In this document: piece by piece, positions 17,560 through 29,932 of the stretch
Numbering within the stretch: position 1 is the stretch's first letter
How the letters are laid out: the number at the start of each line of letters is the position of its first letter
From: Sphingomonas sp. Leaf339
GTDB taxonomy: Bacteria; Pseudomonadota; Alphaproteobacteria; Sphingomonadales; Sphingomonadaceae
Length of the DNA stretch: 64,000 bases
Reading direction: 5' to 3'
NCBI RefSeq assembly: GCF_001426195.1
Contig: NZ_LMRS01000056.1
Span: 62,001 to 126,000, forward strand
Made by a program: the position numbers and the translations under genes
Notes under the pieces: generated by a model
Database searches by the model: none
What the model saw: only the letters and a program-made list of their open reading frames with translations
Told to the model about the DNA's origin: nothing

Positions 17560-19380
17560 TCAGGCGGGTGGAGGCGGCGGTGTCGCCGCTGCCGTCGCCA
17601 TCGCCTCGCGCCCTTCCTCGATCAGGTCGCCGATCTCGCCGGCCGGACTGGCCGAGGGTAGCGAGGCCATCGCCTTGGCCAGCGCGGCGGGATCAACCGT
17701 ATCCGGCATGGCGGTCAACAGCGCGAACGCCGCCGCCGTGGGCAGGGTGGCGAACGACGCGGCATAACGGGCGTGCAACCGGGTCAGCGCCGGCTCGCGC
17801 CGCAGCATAGCCAGCGCGATCGCATGGCGCAGGACCACCGCCTGCCCGACATCGCTGAGCTTGCCCGGCGCGGGCAGGGCCGACTCGCCGACCTCGGCCA
17901 GATGCGCCCAGTCGCGTGCCTGCCAGTGGATTTCCGCCGCGATCCCCGCCGCATCGGGCACGTCCTGCAACGCCGCCAGTGCCTCTGCCCGGCGACCAAG
18001 GATATCGAGCGCTGCCGCCTCCACCCGCCGCCGGTCGGCCAGCATCGATGCGGGATACGCCACCTGATCCGTCTCGCGCAGCGACCGCACCGCCAGTTCG
18101 GGCCGGCCCGCCAAGATCCGCAGCGTGGCGACCCGCACCGACAGCGGCCCTTGTTCGATGTCCTGCGCCGTCGCGGTCAGGCGATACTGCAACAGATCGG
18201 CCGCGCGCATGTATAGCCCGGCGCCCTGCAACCGGTCGATCAGGCTGTCGACCAGCCGATCGCCCGCCGCCCCCGCCGGCGCCAGATCGCGATAATCCCA
18301 GAACAGCCCCGCCGCCTGGGGCAGCGGCAGCTTTGATTGGGGCGACAGTGCGGTCGCCAGCAACCCGCGCAGTTGTTCGGACAGGGCACCGGCATCCGGC
18401 CCCGCCGCGCCATAACGGAACAGCGCCGCCCCCGCCGCCAGCGCCGCCGACGTGTCATGCATCTTCATCGCCAGATCGAGCCGCAGGTGCAGCGCCTGCT
18501 TCTCCACCTCGTCGCCGCGCCAGGTGAAGGTCAGCCGATCGAGCCGCTTTGCCGCCTCCGCGGTCGGCACAGTGTGGCCGGCGAGATCGACACGGAGGGT
18601 GGCGAGTTCGGCGGCGGCGCGCTGTTCGGCATCGCCGCTCAGCGCCACGCGGGCCAGCCGCAGCTTGCCCTCCTGCGTATCGTTCAGCGCCAGCATCGCC
18701 TCACCGCGCAGCAAATTGGCGGCCGGGTCCTGATCGGGGAGTATCGCCAGCCAGTCGATCACGGGCCGGTTCTGGCCCAGCGCCACCCCGGCCGTCGCCA
18801 CCGCCAGAATGAACGGATATCGCCCGCGCCACCCGCGCGCGTTCAGCGCGGGCATCGCACAATGCAGTTGCGCCAGCGCCCGTCGCGACTGCCCCTGCGC
18901 CGTCAGCGCGCGCAATCGCCACAGGCAGGATTCTGCGTCGCTCACGAGCATCGGATCGGCGAGCGCAGCCATACCGTCCTCCAGATGAGCGGCCTGAATG
19001 GCGGCGACACCCTTTGCGCGCAACCAGCCCGGCACCAGCGACAGATCGGGATCGTCGGCGCGCATCACCTCCAGCGCCCCCAGCGCATCCGCGCCGCGCC
19101 CGTCCGCGATCAAGCTGTTCGCGAAGTCCCAGCGCGCGCCCTGCCGCTCGGCGGACGACGCGGCGGCCAGTCGCGACCACCCCTCCGCCCGCGACATCTT
19201 TGGCCACGCCGCCGCCCCCGCCGGCATGGGCCGCTCCGCCAATGCCGCCGCGAAACCGGGCAGCACGGGACCGCCGCGCGCGCCATGCGACGGTGCGGAA
19301 GGGAGCGGGGCAGCATCGGGCGCTGACGAATGCCCCGCCGACGCCGCCGCAACCGAGGCAGCGAGCAAGAGCCGGATCAT
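17560..19380 (-). CDS. exported tetratricopeptide-like protein of unknown function
   Basis: A 606-residue protein with an N-terminal Sec-type signal (MIRLLLAASVAAASAG), a Pro/Ser-rich linker and then alanine-rich helical pairs throughout that read as degenerate TPR repeats. The C-terminus ends in a run of prolines. I do not recognise a specific family. The ATG at 19380 is coupled (ATGA) to the small membrane protein upstream; an in-frame start 14 codons earlier would spoil the signal peptide. It may be a periplasmic scaffold (inference only). Confidence 0.75.
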   Translation of the reverse strand: MIRLLLAASVAAASAGHSSAPDAAPLPSAPSHGARGGPVLPGFAAALAERPMPAGAAAWPKMSRAEGWSRLAAASSAERQGARWDFANSLIADGRGADALGALEVMRADDPDLSLVPGWLRAKGVAAIQAAHLEDGMAALADPMLVSDAESCLWRLRALTAQGQSRRALAQLHCAMPALNARGWRGRYPFILAVATAGVALGQNRPVIDWLAILPDQDPAANLLRGEAMLALNDTQEGKLRLARVALSGDAEQRAAAELATLRVDLAGHTVPTAEAAKRLDRLTFTWRGDEVEKQALHLRLDLAMKMHDTSAALAAGAALFRYGAAGPDAGALSEQLRGLLATALSPQSKLPLPQAAGLFWDYRDLAPAGAAGDRLVDSLIDRLQGAGLYMRAADLLQYRLTATAQDIEQGPLSVRVATLRILAGRPELAVRSLRETDQVAYPASMLADRRRVEAAALDILGRRAEALAALQDVPDAAGIAAEIHWQARDWAHLAEVGESALPAPGKLSDVGQAVVLRHAIALAMLRREPALTRLHARYAASFATLPTAAAFALLTAMPDTVDPAALAKAMASLPSASPAGEIGDLIEEGREAMATAAATPPPPPA

Positions 19381-19607
19381 AATGGCCCCAGCCGCGCGAC
19401 CGCGACCCCGCCACCGATGCACCCCGCCATGAACAACAGGACCGGCAACAGGCGGGCGAGCTTGCTACCCTTGGCCGCCACGCCGCCGGCTGGAGAACCT
19501 GCGGCGGCGACCGGCGTGCCTTGGGCGGGCTGGCCCAGCACACCGGTCGATCCGGCACCCCCTCCCGCCTGCATCCGTACGCGACCGGGTTTCTGATCCT
19601 GACTCAT
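19377..19607 (-). CDS. small single-pass membrane protein
   Basis: The 76-residue ORF has a Gly/Ala/Pro-rich, mostly hydrophilic N-terminal half and one hydrophobic segment near the C-terminus (LLPVLLFMAGCIGGGVAVA), suggesting a C-terminal membrane anchor. It is translationally coupled through ATGA to the exported TPR-like protein, so the two are likely partners. No family is recognised. The divergent neighbour, 97 bases away, is another small exported protein. Confidence 0.65.
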   Translation of the reverse strand: MSQDQKPGRVRMQAGGGAGSTGVLGQPAQGTPVAAAGSPAGGVAAKGSKLARLLPVLLFMAGCIGGGVAVARLGPL

Positions 19608-19704
19608 CGCCCGTCCTTAACCATCCGCTTAAACGCAATTATAGGCCGTGGCGGGCATAGCCGGTCGTGGCGCATGGTTCGCGCCGCCGTTCGGGACGTT
19701 GTCG

Positions 19705-20121
19705 ATGATCGCTGTGCGCCAATTACCGATCCTCGCCGCGATGCTGTCGCTAGCCGTACTGCCGGCGACCGCGCTGGCATCCGGCCATGGCGGCGGCGGC
19801 GAAGGCGGCGGCATCAACCTGGTCGAAATGAAGCCGATCGACGTGCCGATCGTCGAGGGTAACCGGTCAGACGCGCGCCTGCGCCTCAAGCTGGTCCTGC
19901 GCGCCGCAGACGCCCCCGACGCCGCGAAGATCACCGCCGACATGCCCGCCCTACGCGAAGCCGCACTGGCGGGGGCGAGCGAATTCGCCCGCCTGCATGC
20001 GTCACCCTATGTCGCCGTCGATGCGGAAATGCTGGTCCACGACCTGACCGCGACGCTGCACCAGCGCGATCCCGGCATCACCGCTGTCCTGCTGGTCGAG
20101 GTAGTCGCCAGCGCTGCTTGA
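19705..20121 (+). CDS. small exported protein of unknown function
   Basis: The 138-residue protein starts MIAVRQLPILAAMLS with a clear signal peptide or membrane anchor ending around ALASGHGGGG, followed by a Gly-rich linker and a mixed alpha/beta domain (LRLKLVLRA, LVHDLTATLH, LLVEVVA). The layout is loosely like FliL-type proteins, but no diagnostic motif is visible. The ATG at 19705 is preferred to one 19 codons upstream because it places the hydrophobic signal at the N-terminus. It is followed by a strong hairpin. Confidence 0.6.
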   Translation: MIAVRQLPILAAMLSLAVLPATALASGHGGGGEGGGINLVEMKPIDVPIVEGNRSDARLRLKLVLRAADAPDAAKITADMPALREAALAGASEFARLHASPYVAVDAEMLVHDLTATLHQRDPGITAVLLVEVVASAA

Positions 20122-20124
20122 TGT

Positions 20125-20147
20125 TCCCTCTCCCACCGGGAGAGGGA
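20125..20147. terminator. hairpin between convergent genes
   Basis: TCCCTCTCCC-ACC-GGGAGAGGGA forms a 10-bp perfect stem with a 3-base loop directly after the small exported protein and before the zwf stop. There is no T-tract, so it could act as a bidirectional terminator or mRNA-stabilising hairpin; this word also occurs as a dispersed repeat in many sphingomonads. Confidence 0.6.
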
Positions 20148-20183
20148 GGGAGCGGCAACACCGCGGAAGGGTGGGGTGGCTCC

Positions 20184-21677
20184 TTAATCCGGCGCAGTCA
20201 GATCGTGCCAAACCCGCCCATCACGCTCGATTAGATCAGCCGCTGCCTGCGGCCCCGCGCTTCCTGCGGCATACCCATCCGGCTTACCCTCCGCCCATAC
20301 GTCGAGGAACGGCTGCACCGCCGCCCATCCCGCCTCGATCGCATCGGCGCGTTGAAACAGCGTTTGGTCGCCGGTGAACAGGTCGTACAGCAACGTCTCG
20401 TATCCGGTCAGCGCGGCGATCCCGAAACGATCGGCATAATGGAAATCGAGACTCACCGGCGCGGTCTGCACCGCCAGCCCCGGCCGCTTGATCAGCATCT
20501 CCATGCTCAATCCTTCATCGGGCTGCACCTGGATGATGAGCCGATTGGGCGGCAACCGTTCCGCCCCCATGCCGCCGAACTGCGCATAGGGCACGTGCTT
20601 GAACGTCACGACCACCTCGGTATCGCGCGTGGTCATCGCCTTGCCCGTCCGCAGGTAGAACGGCACGCCCGCCCAGCGCCACGTATCGACCATCAGTTTC
20701 AGCGCGACATAGGTTTCGGTCGTGCTGTCCGGCGAGACGCCGTCTGCGGATTGATACGCCGCGACCGGCTTGCCCTGCACCTCGCCCGCGCCATACACGC
20801 CGCGCACGCCGTTCGCGCGCGCATCATCTGGGTGATAGACGCGGATCGCCTTCAGCGCCTTGCCCTTTTCATCGCGGATCGCCTCGGCGTCAAAGCTGTT
20901 GGGCGGCTCCATCGCCACCATCGCGAGCAACTGGAACAGATGGTTCGGCACCATGTCGCGCAGCGCGCCGGTAGGGTCGTAGAAGCTGCCGCGCGTGCCG
21001 ACATCCACCGTCTCGGCGGCGGTGATCTGGATATGGTCGATGCTGTTGCTGGTCCACAGCGTCTCGATCATAGTGTTCGCGAAGCGCGCCGTCATGATGT
21101 TCTGGACCGTCTCCTTGCCCAGAAAATGGTCGATGCGGAACAGCTGCCGCTCCGCCACCTTGCCGAGCATCCGCGCGTTCAGCGCCTGTGCGGAGGCCAG
21201 ATCGTGGCCGAACGGCTTCTCCACCGCGATCCGGCGGAACGCGTCGTCGCCCTCGCGCATCAAACCATGATCCGCTAGCTTGTCGACGATATCGCCGAAG
21301 AAGCGTGGCGGCACCGCGAGGTAAAAGGCGATATTGCCCGACAGCCGCGTCGTCAGCGTTTCGTAGATCGCGTCTTTCGTGAAATCGCCCGCCAGGTAAT
21401 CGATGCGCCCGCGCAGGCGGTCCCACGCCGCGCCCCTCTCCACCGCGCCCTCGCCCCCCGCCTCGGCATGGAAGGAATCGAGCGAGGCGCGCAGATCCTC
21501 CGCGTTGCGATCCTCGATGCCGATGCCCAGCACGGTCAGGTCGTCGCCCGCCATCCCCAGCCGCGTCATGTTGATGATCGCCGGCACCAGCAACCGGCGG
21601 GTCAGATCGCCCGTCGCGCCGAAGATGACGAGCGTGACCGGCGGCGCGGACGGGACATGGATGTCGGGCGTGGGCAA
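20184..21677 (-). CDS. zwf: glucose-6-phosphate 1-dehydrogenase
   Basis: The 497-residue protein oxidises glucose-6-phosphate to 6-phosphogluconolactone with NADP+. It shows the dinucleotide-binding start LVIFGATGDLTRRLL, the substrate signature RIDHFLGKE near residue 175 and EKPFGHDLASA. No ATG lies near the conserved N-terminus. TTG at 21677 gives MPTPDIHVPSAPPV and is preceded by AGGGAG at good spacing, so it is the best start. It lies 66 bases downstream of the beta-galactosidase gene on the same strand and feeds the Entner-Doudoroff or pentose route. Confidence 0.93.
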   Translation of the reverse strand: MPTPDIHVPSAPPVTLVIFGATGDLTRRLLVPAIINMTRLGMAGDDLTVLGIGIEDRNAEDLRASLDSFHAEAGGEGAVERGAAWDRLRGRIDYLAGDFTKDAIYETLTTRLSGNIAFYLAVPPRFFGDIVDKLADHGLMREGDDAFRRIAVEKPFGHDLASAQALNARMLGKVAERQLFRIDHFLGKETVQNIMTARFANTMIETLWTSNSIDHIQITAAETVDVGTRGSFYDPTGALRDMVPNHLFQLLAMVAMEPPNSFDAEAIRDEKGKALKAIRVYHPDDARANGVRGVYGAGEVQGKPVAAYQSADGVSPDSTTETYVALKLMVDTWRWAGVPFYLRTGKAMTTRDTEVVVTFKHVPYAQFGGMGAERLPPNRLIIQVQPDEGLSMEMLIKRPGLAVQTAPVSLDFHYADRFGIAALTGYETLLYDLFTGDQTLFQRADAIEAGWAAVQPFLDVWAEGKPDGYAAGSAGPQAAADLIERDGRVWHDLTAPD

Positions 21678-21742
21678 GAAGGCGCTCCCTGTGATGGACC
21701 AGCAATGACCGCCCAACGATGCAAAGCGCCGTGCGTTGCCCG

Positions 21743-25109
<3,367 letters not shown>

Positions 25110-25171
25110 ATTACTCGGGACACGGCGACAATGGGGCGACGGGAGTAGAGTCCGCAGTGGAGAGGAACGGG

Positions 25172-25711
25172 ATGATGCATTCTGGATCGAAAACGCGTTT
25201 TGGACGACTGGCCTTTGGTGTGGGCCTGTCTGCACTGGCCCTGGCCGCTTGTTCCAAAAAGGCCGAGGAGACGAGTACCGCGACCGCACCCAGCGCCGCG
25301 GCCACGGCAGAGGTAGCCGCCGCGGCACCGGCAGCGCCCGCTGCGGCCGCCGCCCCCGCTGCCGACAACACCGACACGATTTCCGGCGTCAAATATGCCA
25401 GCTTCACCGGCGACGCGGCCAAGGGCAAGGTGGCTTTCGTTACCTGCCAAACGTGTCATTCGATCGAAGCGGGCGTGAATAAGATCGGCCCGTCGCTGCA
25501 CGCGGTCGTCGGTCGCGCGGCCGGGACTATCGCCGGCTTCAATTACACCGCCGCCAACAAGAACAGTGGTATCACCTGGACGCCCGAAAAGCTGTTCCAG
25601 TATCTCGAAAATCCGCAGCGCGTGGTGCCGGGTACGAAGATGACCTTTGCCGGCTTCTCCGATCCGCAGAAGCGTGCGGACGTGATCGCGTATCTGAAAA
25701 CGAATTCCTGA
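25172..25711 (+). CDS. membrane-anchored (lipoprotein-type) class I cytochrome c
   Basis: The 179-residue protein has a signal ending in a lipobox-like ALAAC with Cys27, an Ala/Pro/Glu-rich flexible tether (residues 30-65), and a monohaem c2-like domain: CQTCH at 92-96, GPSLHAVVGR, and axial Met157 in GTKMTFAG. It is probably a tethered electron carrier facing the periplasm, comparable in design to cytochrome cy. The ATG at 25172 follows GAGAGGAA; an upstream in-frame start would displace the signal. A PpsR-type site upstream and adjacency to the PGC suggest it carries electrons between cytochrome bc1 and PufC/reaction centre (inference). Confidence 0.85.
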   Translation: MMHSGSKTRFGRLAFGVGLSALALAACSKKAEETSTATAPSAAATAEVAAAAPAAPAAAAAPAADNTDTISGVKYASFTGDAAKGKVAFVTCQTCHSIEAGVNKIGPSLHAVVGRAAGTIAGFNYTAANKNSGITWTPEKLFQYLENPQRVVPGTKMTFAGFSDPQKRADVIAYLKTNS

Positions 25712-25721
25712 ATCGGCCAGC

Positions 25722-25749
25722 CGGCCCGGCGATTGACGTCGCCGGGCCG
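25722..25749. terminator. hairpin terminator between cytochrome c and the bchG operon end
   Basis: CGGCCCGGCGA and TCGCCGGGCCG pair perfectly over 11 bases with the 6-base loop TTGACG. It lies between two convergent units, 10 bases after the cytochrome stop and 9 bases before the orf81 stop on the other strand. No T-run follows, so its termination role is inferred from position and stem strength. Confidence 0.65.
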
Positions 25750-25758
25750 CATCCGTGC

Positions 25759-26004
25759 TCAGCGCTGCCGCATTAAGTCGGCAAGATGCACCGGAAACGA
25801 CAACAGCAATGCTGTCATGACCCAGCGCCAGTCATGGCCGGTCAGCGCGAAGCGCAATGCCACCAGCATCAGGATGCCTGGCCCCAGTCGCAGCAGCGCG
25901 TCGACCGGTCGCCACTCGCGCCCGATTATCAGCCACACCAGTTCAGCCGCGATCACCACCAGCACGATATCGACGGCATGACCGCTGGCGAACAGCCACG
26001 CCAT
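25759..26004 (-). CDS. orf81, small integral membrane protein downstream of tspO
   Basis: The 81-residue ORF begins MAWLFASGHAVDIVL eight bases after the tspO stop and has three hydrophobic stretches (roughly residues 11-27, 38-53, 60-75) with a basic C-terminus (LADLMRQR). Spacing and strand make it the last gene of the bchG-pucC-bchP-tspO operon. I do not recognise a family. It may help TspO or late bacteriochlorophyll steps (guess from position). The longer frame extending into tspO on the same strand is a shadow. Confidence 0.6.
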   Translation of the reverse strand: MAWLFASGHAVDIVLVVIAAELVWLIIGREWRPVDALLRLGPGILMLVALRFALTGHDWRWVMTALLLSFPVHLADLMRQR

Positions 26005-26012
26005 CGCCGCGC

Positions 26013-26495
26013 TCAGCCGAACGGTCCGTTCAACCGCACGATCGTCATGTTCAGATATCCGGCGAACGTCACCCACATCAGATAAGGCACCAACAGGACC
26101 GCACCTGTCATCGACCGGCGCCAGATCACGACCATCAGCGCCGCGACGGACAGCCATAGCCCCACCACCTCGATCAGCGCCCAGTCGGGCCGATGCAGGC
26201 GAAAGAACAACAGGCTCCACAGGATATTCAGGAAGCCGTTCAGCGCGAACATCCCCAGCAACCACTCTCGCTCGCGCGAACTCGGGGTCGCCAGCCAGGC
26301 GGTGACGCCGGCCAGCGCCGTCACCGAATAGATCGCGGTCCACGCCACGCCATATACGATGTCGGGCGGTGCCCAGCGCGGCTGGATCAGGCTGCGATAC
26401 CAGGGCCCGATATCGGTGATCGTCGCCCCCAATACGGCGACCATGACGGCCAGCAGACCCGCGATCACGATCGGGAATATCCAGGCACGGCTCAT
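26013..26495 (-). CDS. tspO: TspO/MBR family tryptophan-rich sensory protein
   Basis: The 160-residue protein has five hydrophobic helices and the TspO signatures WYRSLIQPRWAPPD (loop 1) and LNGFLNILWSLLFF in helix 3. TspO binds porphyrins and in Rhodobacter sphaeroides it down-regulates photosynthesis genes in response to oxygen. The ATG at 26495 begins MSRAWIFP; it sits five bases after the bchP stop. The location in the bchG-bchP operon fits a tetrapyrrole-linked role in the outer or inner membrane. Confidence 0.92.
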   Translation of the reverse strand: MSRAWIFPIVIAGLLAVMVAVLGATITDIGPWYRSLIQPRWAPPDIVYGVAWTAIYSVTALAGVTAWLATPSSREREWLLGMFALNGFLNILWSLLFFRLHRPDWALIEVVGLWLSVAALMVVIWRRSMTGAVLLVPYLMWVTFAGYLNMTIVRLNGPFG

Positions 26496-26500
26496 GCCGG

Positions 26501-27685
26501 TCAGCCCGCTGTCTGCAGCAAGTGTCGCATATCCTTCAGGAATATCCGCAGATAGGCGATCGGCCGGGCATAGACGAGTTGCTTGTTCATATAGGCGGGC
26601 CAGATCAGGTTTTGCACGTCGCGATCCTCGCACATCGTCACGAAACGTTCGCGGCGCCGGTCGTTGCGATACCAGAAATGCTGCATGATCCCAAGAATCC
26701 AGAATACTCGGCCATGCGCCCGCATGAATGCCCGCCGTGCCTGGCGCAGCGCGCGGGCATCGCCCGATACCAGGAACGCGCCCACCGCCCGTGCCGACTC
26801 CCGCCCCGCCGCCATCGCGTAATAGATGCCCTCGCCCGATGCCGGCGCCACCACCCCGGCGGCATCACCCGTTACCAGCACGTCGCGGCCATTGTCCCAT
26901 CGCCGCAGGGGCTTGAGCGGGATCGGCGCACCCTCCCGCCGGATCGTCTCGCATCCGTCCAGCCCTTCGCGTGCCCGCAACCGGCCAACCGCGTCGCGCA
27001 ACGCGAACCCCTTGTTCGCACTGCCGACGCCGACACTCGCAGTGTCGCCGTGCGGGAATATCCACGCATAGAAATCCGGCGACAACGAGCCCTGATAGAA
27101 TACGTCGCACCGCCCGCGATCCAGCGCATCGGCGGCAGGCGACCGGATCACCTCATGATACGCAAATACGCACGGCATCCGTTCGGCGCCGTCCAGCGTC
27201 GTCAGCGCCACACGCGACCGTGCACCATCCGCCCCGATCACGCACCGCGCCCGCACCCGCTGCTCCGGACCGCCCGGCCCCTCGCCATAGACGACGATCG
27301 CTCCGTCCTCGCCGTCACGCTCGATACGGTCGAAGCGGCCGGTACGACGCTCGGCCCCGCTCGCCGCCGCCCGCGCCCGCAGCCATTCGTCGAAAACCTC
27401 GCGATCAACCATGCCGACAAAGCCACCCTCGCCCGCCTGGTCCACCGGCATGTCGACCGCGATGTCCGATGGACCCACCATCCGCGCCGCCACCGCCCGC
27501 CCGACGATCAGGTGATCGGGAATCGCGAAATCGAGGATCAGGCGCGGCGGAATCGCGCCACCGCACGGCTTGATCCGCCCACCCCGATCCAGCAGCAGCA
27601 CCCGGTGCCCCGCCGCCGCCAGATCGTCGGCCGCCGTCGCCCCCGACGGCCCACCACCCACGACGACGCAGTCATAAGCGTTCAT
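26501..27685 (-). CDS. bchP: geranylgeranyl reductase for bacteriochlorophyll
   Basis: A 394-residue flavoprotein that reduces the geranylgeranyl tail of bacteriochlorophyll to phytyl. It begins with the FAD-binding DCVVVGGGPSGATAADDLA, then the family block RGGRIKPCGGAIPPR, GADGARSRVA near residue 160, and VTGDAAGVVAPASGEGIYYAM. The ATG at 27685 overlaps the pucC stop by four bases. Order bchG-pucC-bchP is standard in purple-bacterial PGCs. Confidence 0.95.
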   Translation of the reverse strand: MNAYDCVVVGGGPSGATAADDLAAAGHRVLLLDRGGRIKPCGGAIPPRLILDFAIPDHLIVGRAVAARMVGPSDIAVDMPVDQAGEGGFVGMVDREVFDEWLRARAAASGAERRTGRFDRIERDGEDGAIVVYGEGPGGPEQRVRARCVIGADGARSRVALTTLDGAERMPCVFAYHEVIRSPAADALDRGRCDVFYQGSLSPDFYAWIFPHGDTASVGVGSANKGFALRDAVGRLRAREGLDGCETIRREGAPIPLKPLRRWDNGRDVLVTGDAAGVVAPASGEGIYYAMAAGRESARAVGAFLVSGDARALRQARRAFMRAHGRVFWILGIMQHFWYRNDRRRERFVTMCEDRDVQNLIWPAYMNKQLVYARPIAYLRIFLKDMRHLLQTAG

Positions 27686-29010
27686 GCCGGCTCCCCGGCG
27701 ATCGCCACGGCGCGGTCCCGCCGGCCGGTCCGCAAGGCCAGCGACGCGGCGGCCAGGAACAGCAACGCCTCCACCCCGAACACGACCGTGAAGGTCTGCG
27801 CCGTCGAGCCGGTCAGTGCCCGACCGGCATCGACGCTCAGTGCGCCGATCAGGCCGCCCAGCCCGAACGCGATTGCTTGTGCCGCGCCCCACACGCCCAT
27901 GCGGATGCCCTCGCGCCCCGCGCCTTCGCCGCCGGCACCACCCGCCAGCCCCATCATCGCGCCGATCGCCGCCACCGCGAACACCCCGTTGGCAAAGCCC
28001 AGCAGGGCGATATTGCCCGCCAGCGGCCAACCCGGCCCGGCCCGCGCCGCCATCGCCAGCCCACCCAGCGCGACAGCCGATCCGATGCATCCGCCGACGA
28101 TCCACGGCCGCAGCCCCGCCTGGCTCCGCCCGCCGAACGCGCTGCCGCCAATCCCGGCGACGATCATCCCCGCCAGCACACCGCCATGCTGCACCCCCGA
28201 CAATTGCGTCGATTGCCCTGGTGTGAAGCCGAACAGCAATCCTGCGAACGGCTCCAGGATCAGGTCCTGCATCGAATAGGCGAGCATCGAGAGGAACACG
28301 AACAGGGTGAAGCGGCGTGCCGTCTCATCAGCCCACATTTCGCGCAGCGCCACGCCGAACGCCGGCGTCGGCGACCCGGCGGTGACGGACGCTGCCGCCA
28401 CCCCCTCGACACCCCACACCGCGACGATCGCCACCAGCAACGCGCCGCCCGCCACCCCGCCGGCGACCATCGCCAGTCGCGGCAACGAGAACGGATCGAT
28501 CAGCGACCCCGCGACGCCCGCCGTCACGACGATGCCCGCGACCATCATGATCCATGTGATCGATGCCGCCGCCGCCCGTCGCTCCGGCGCGACCCGCGTC
28601 GCCAGCAACGCGAGCAACGACGTGCCCGCCCCGCCGACCCCGGCCCCGATCATCGAAAAGGCCATGACGGCCAGCGCAAACCCCCAGGCCGACCGCTCCG
28701 CCAGCAAGCCCAACGACGCGATCGCCAGCATCGCCCCCAGCGCCAGCGTCGTCATGCCCAGCACGATCCACGGCGTCCGCCGCCGCCCGCGATCCGATCC
28801 ATGCCCCCATACCGGTCGCGACAATTGCACGGCATAATGCCACGCCACCAACCCGGCGGGCAGCGCGGCCGGCAGGGCATATTCGACCACCATCACCCGG
28901 TTCAGCAGCGACGTCGCCAGCATCACGATCGCGCCGATCGCACTCTGTACCAGCCCCAGCCGGACGATACCCGGCCAGCGAAGCGGCGCGGCGGGTTCAC
29001 GAGCACTCAC
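27682..29010 (-). CDS. pucC: PucC-family (BCH) major-facilitator protein
   Basis: The 442-residue protein has about 12 hydrophobic helices and the PucC-family marks: NRVMVVEYALPAALPAGL, SRPVWGHGSD with RRRTPWIVLG, and YSMQDLILEPFAGLLFG. These proteins are thought to aid light-harvesting complex assembly or pigment shuttling in the inner membrane. It starts with GTG at 29010 (VSAREP) within the bchG stop and overlaps bchP. It is the bchG-bchP-linked paralogue, distinct from LhaA encoded with puhA. Confidence 0.9.
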   Translation of the reverse strand: MSAREPAAPLRWPGIVRLGLVQSAIGAIVMLATSLLNRVMVVEYALPAALPAGLVAWHYAVQLSRPVWGHGSDRGRRRTPWIVLGMTTLALGAMLAIASLGLLAERSAWGFALAVMAFSMIGAGVGGAGTSLLALLATRVAPERRAAAASITWIMMVAGIVVTAGVAGSLIDPFSLPRLAMVAGGVAGGALLVAIVAVWGVEGVAAASVTAGSPTPAFGVALREMWADETARRFTLFVFLSMLAYSMQDLILEPFAGLLFGFTPGQSTQLSGVQHGGVLAGMIVAGIGGSAFGGRSQAGLRPWIVGGCIGSAVALGGLAMAARAGPGWPLAGNIALLGFANGVFAVAAIGAMMGLAGGAGGEGAGREGIRMGVWGAAQAIAFGLGGLIGALSVDAGRALTGSTAQTFTVVFGVEALLFLAAASLALRTGRRDRAVAIAGEPA

Positions 29011-29915
29011 AATCCCGCCACCCCGCCCAGCCCGAACGCCGAGGCCAGCATACCCAGCACGTATAGCGTCGTTCCCGTCGCATTGTACCATGGCGCCTGC
29101 CCGCGCGGATCGCGCAACAGCCGTCGCATCAGCGCGACCTGTCCGACCAGCAACGCCGCGACGATCGCGGCTGCGACCTGATGTCCCCAATACGCCAACA
29201 ATCCCACAACCACGACCTGCGGCACCGCCATCACCACGCAGGCCACCCGCGCCGCGCGCCCGACCCCCAGCACCACCGGCAGCGATCGCAACCCGGTCGC
29301 CCGGTCACCCTCCACCGCCTTGAAATCGTTCAGCGTCATGATGCCGTGCGCGCCCAGACTGTACAGCGCCAGCACGATCAGGATCGGCGCCGCCGGCAGC
29401 GCCCCCGCCATCACGCTGGCGCCCGTGAACCATGTCAGCCCCTCATAGGTCAGTGCCACCACCGCCGGTCCCCACACACCGCTGACCTTGAACCGGAACG
29501 GCGGCGCGCTGTATCCCCATGCACAGAGCAACGCGACGCAGGTCGCGCCCAACACCCATGGCCCCGTCGCCCAGGCGACCAGCAGCGACAGCGCCGTGCC
29601 GATATTGGCGATCCACAGCCCCCAACGCCCGGCGATCCGCCCCGACGGGATCGGTCGATCGGGCTCGTTGATCGCATCGACATGCCGGTCGAACCAGTCG
29701 TTGACCGCTTGGCTCGTCCCGCACACCAGCGGTCCGGTCAACAAGACGCCCGCGATCAGGAACGGCCAGCGATCCGCGATCGGCACGCCTGACGACACCA
29801 CTCCGCACATGAACGCCCAGATCGGTGGAAACCACGTCACCGGCTTGAGCAGTTCGAGCACATCGCGGAGGGCGGGAAACCGCGTCGCGATACCGGGGGC
29901 GCTCAAGGGGTCCAT
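29007..29915 (-). CDS. bchG: bacteriochlorophyll synthase (prenyltransferase)
   Basis: The 302-residue UbiA-family membrane enzyme joins geranylgeranyl diphosphate to bacteriochlorophyllide a. The first Asp motif NDWFDRHVD is at residues 72-80, followed by NEPDRPIPSGRI; the second is in the later loop (LNDFKAVEGDRATGLRSLP). The ATG at 29915 is preferred over the TTG just before it. Only 18 bases separate the start from palindromic PpsR-like half-sites, so bchG heads the bchG-pucC-bchP-tspO-orf81 unit. Confidence 0.95.
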   Translation of the reverse strand: MDPLSAPGIATRFPALRDVLELLKPVTWFPPIWAFMCGVVSSGVPIADRWPFLIAGVLLTGPLVCGTSQAVNDWFDRHVDAINEPDRPIPSGRIAGRWGLWIANIGTALSLLVAWATGPWVLGATCVALLCAWGYSAPPFRFKVSGVWGPAVVALTYEGLTWFTGASVMAGALPAAPILIVLALYSLGAHGIMTLNDFKAVEGDRATGLRSLPVVLGVGRAARVACVVMAVPQVVVVGLLAYWGHQVAAAIVAALLVGQVALMRRLLRDPRGQAPWYNATGTTLYVLGMLASAFGLGGVAGL

Positions 29916-29932
29916 CAACCCGAAGGCTATGC

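Noticed and set aside
27877-29181. 434-codon plus-strand frame opposite pucC
   Set aside because: Shadow of an MFS gene on the other strand; His/Arg/Pro-rich and without a ribosome site.
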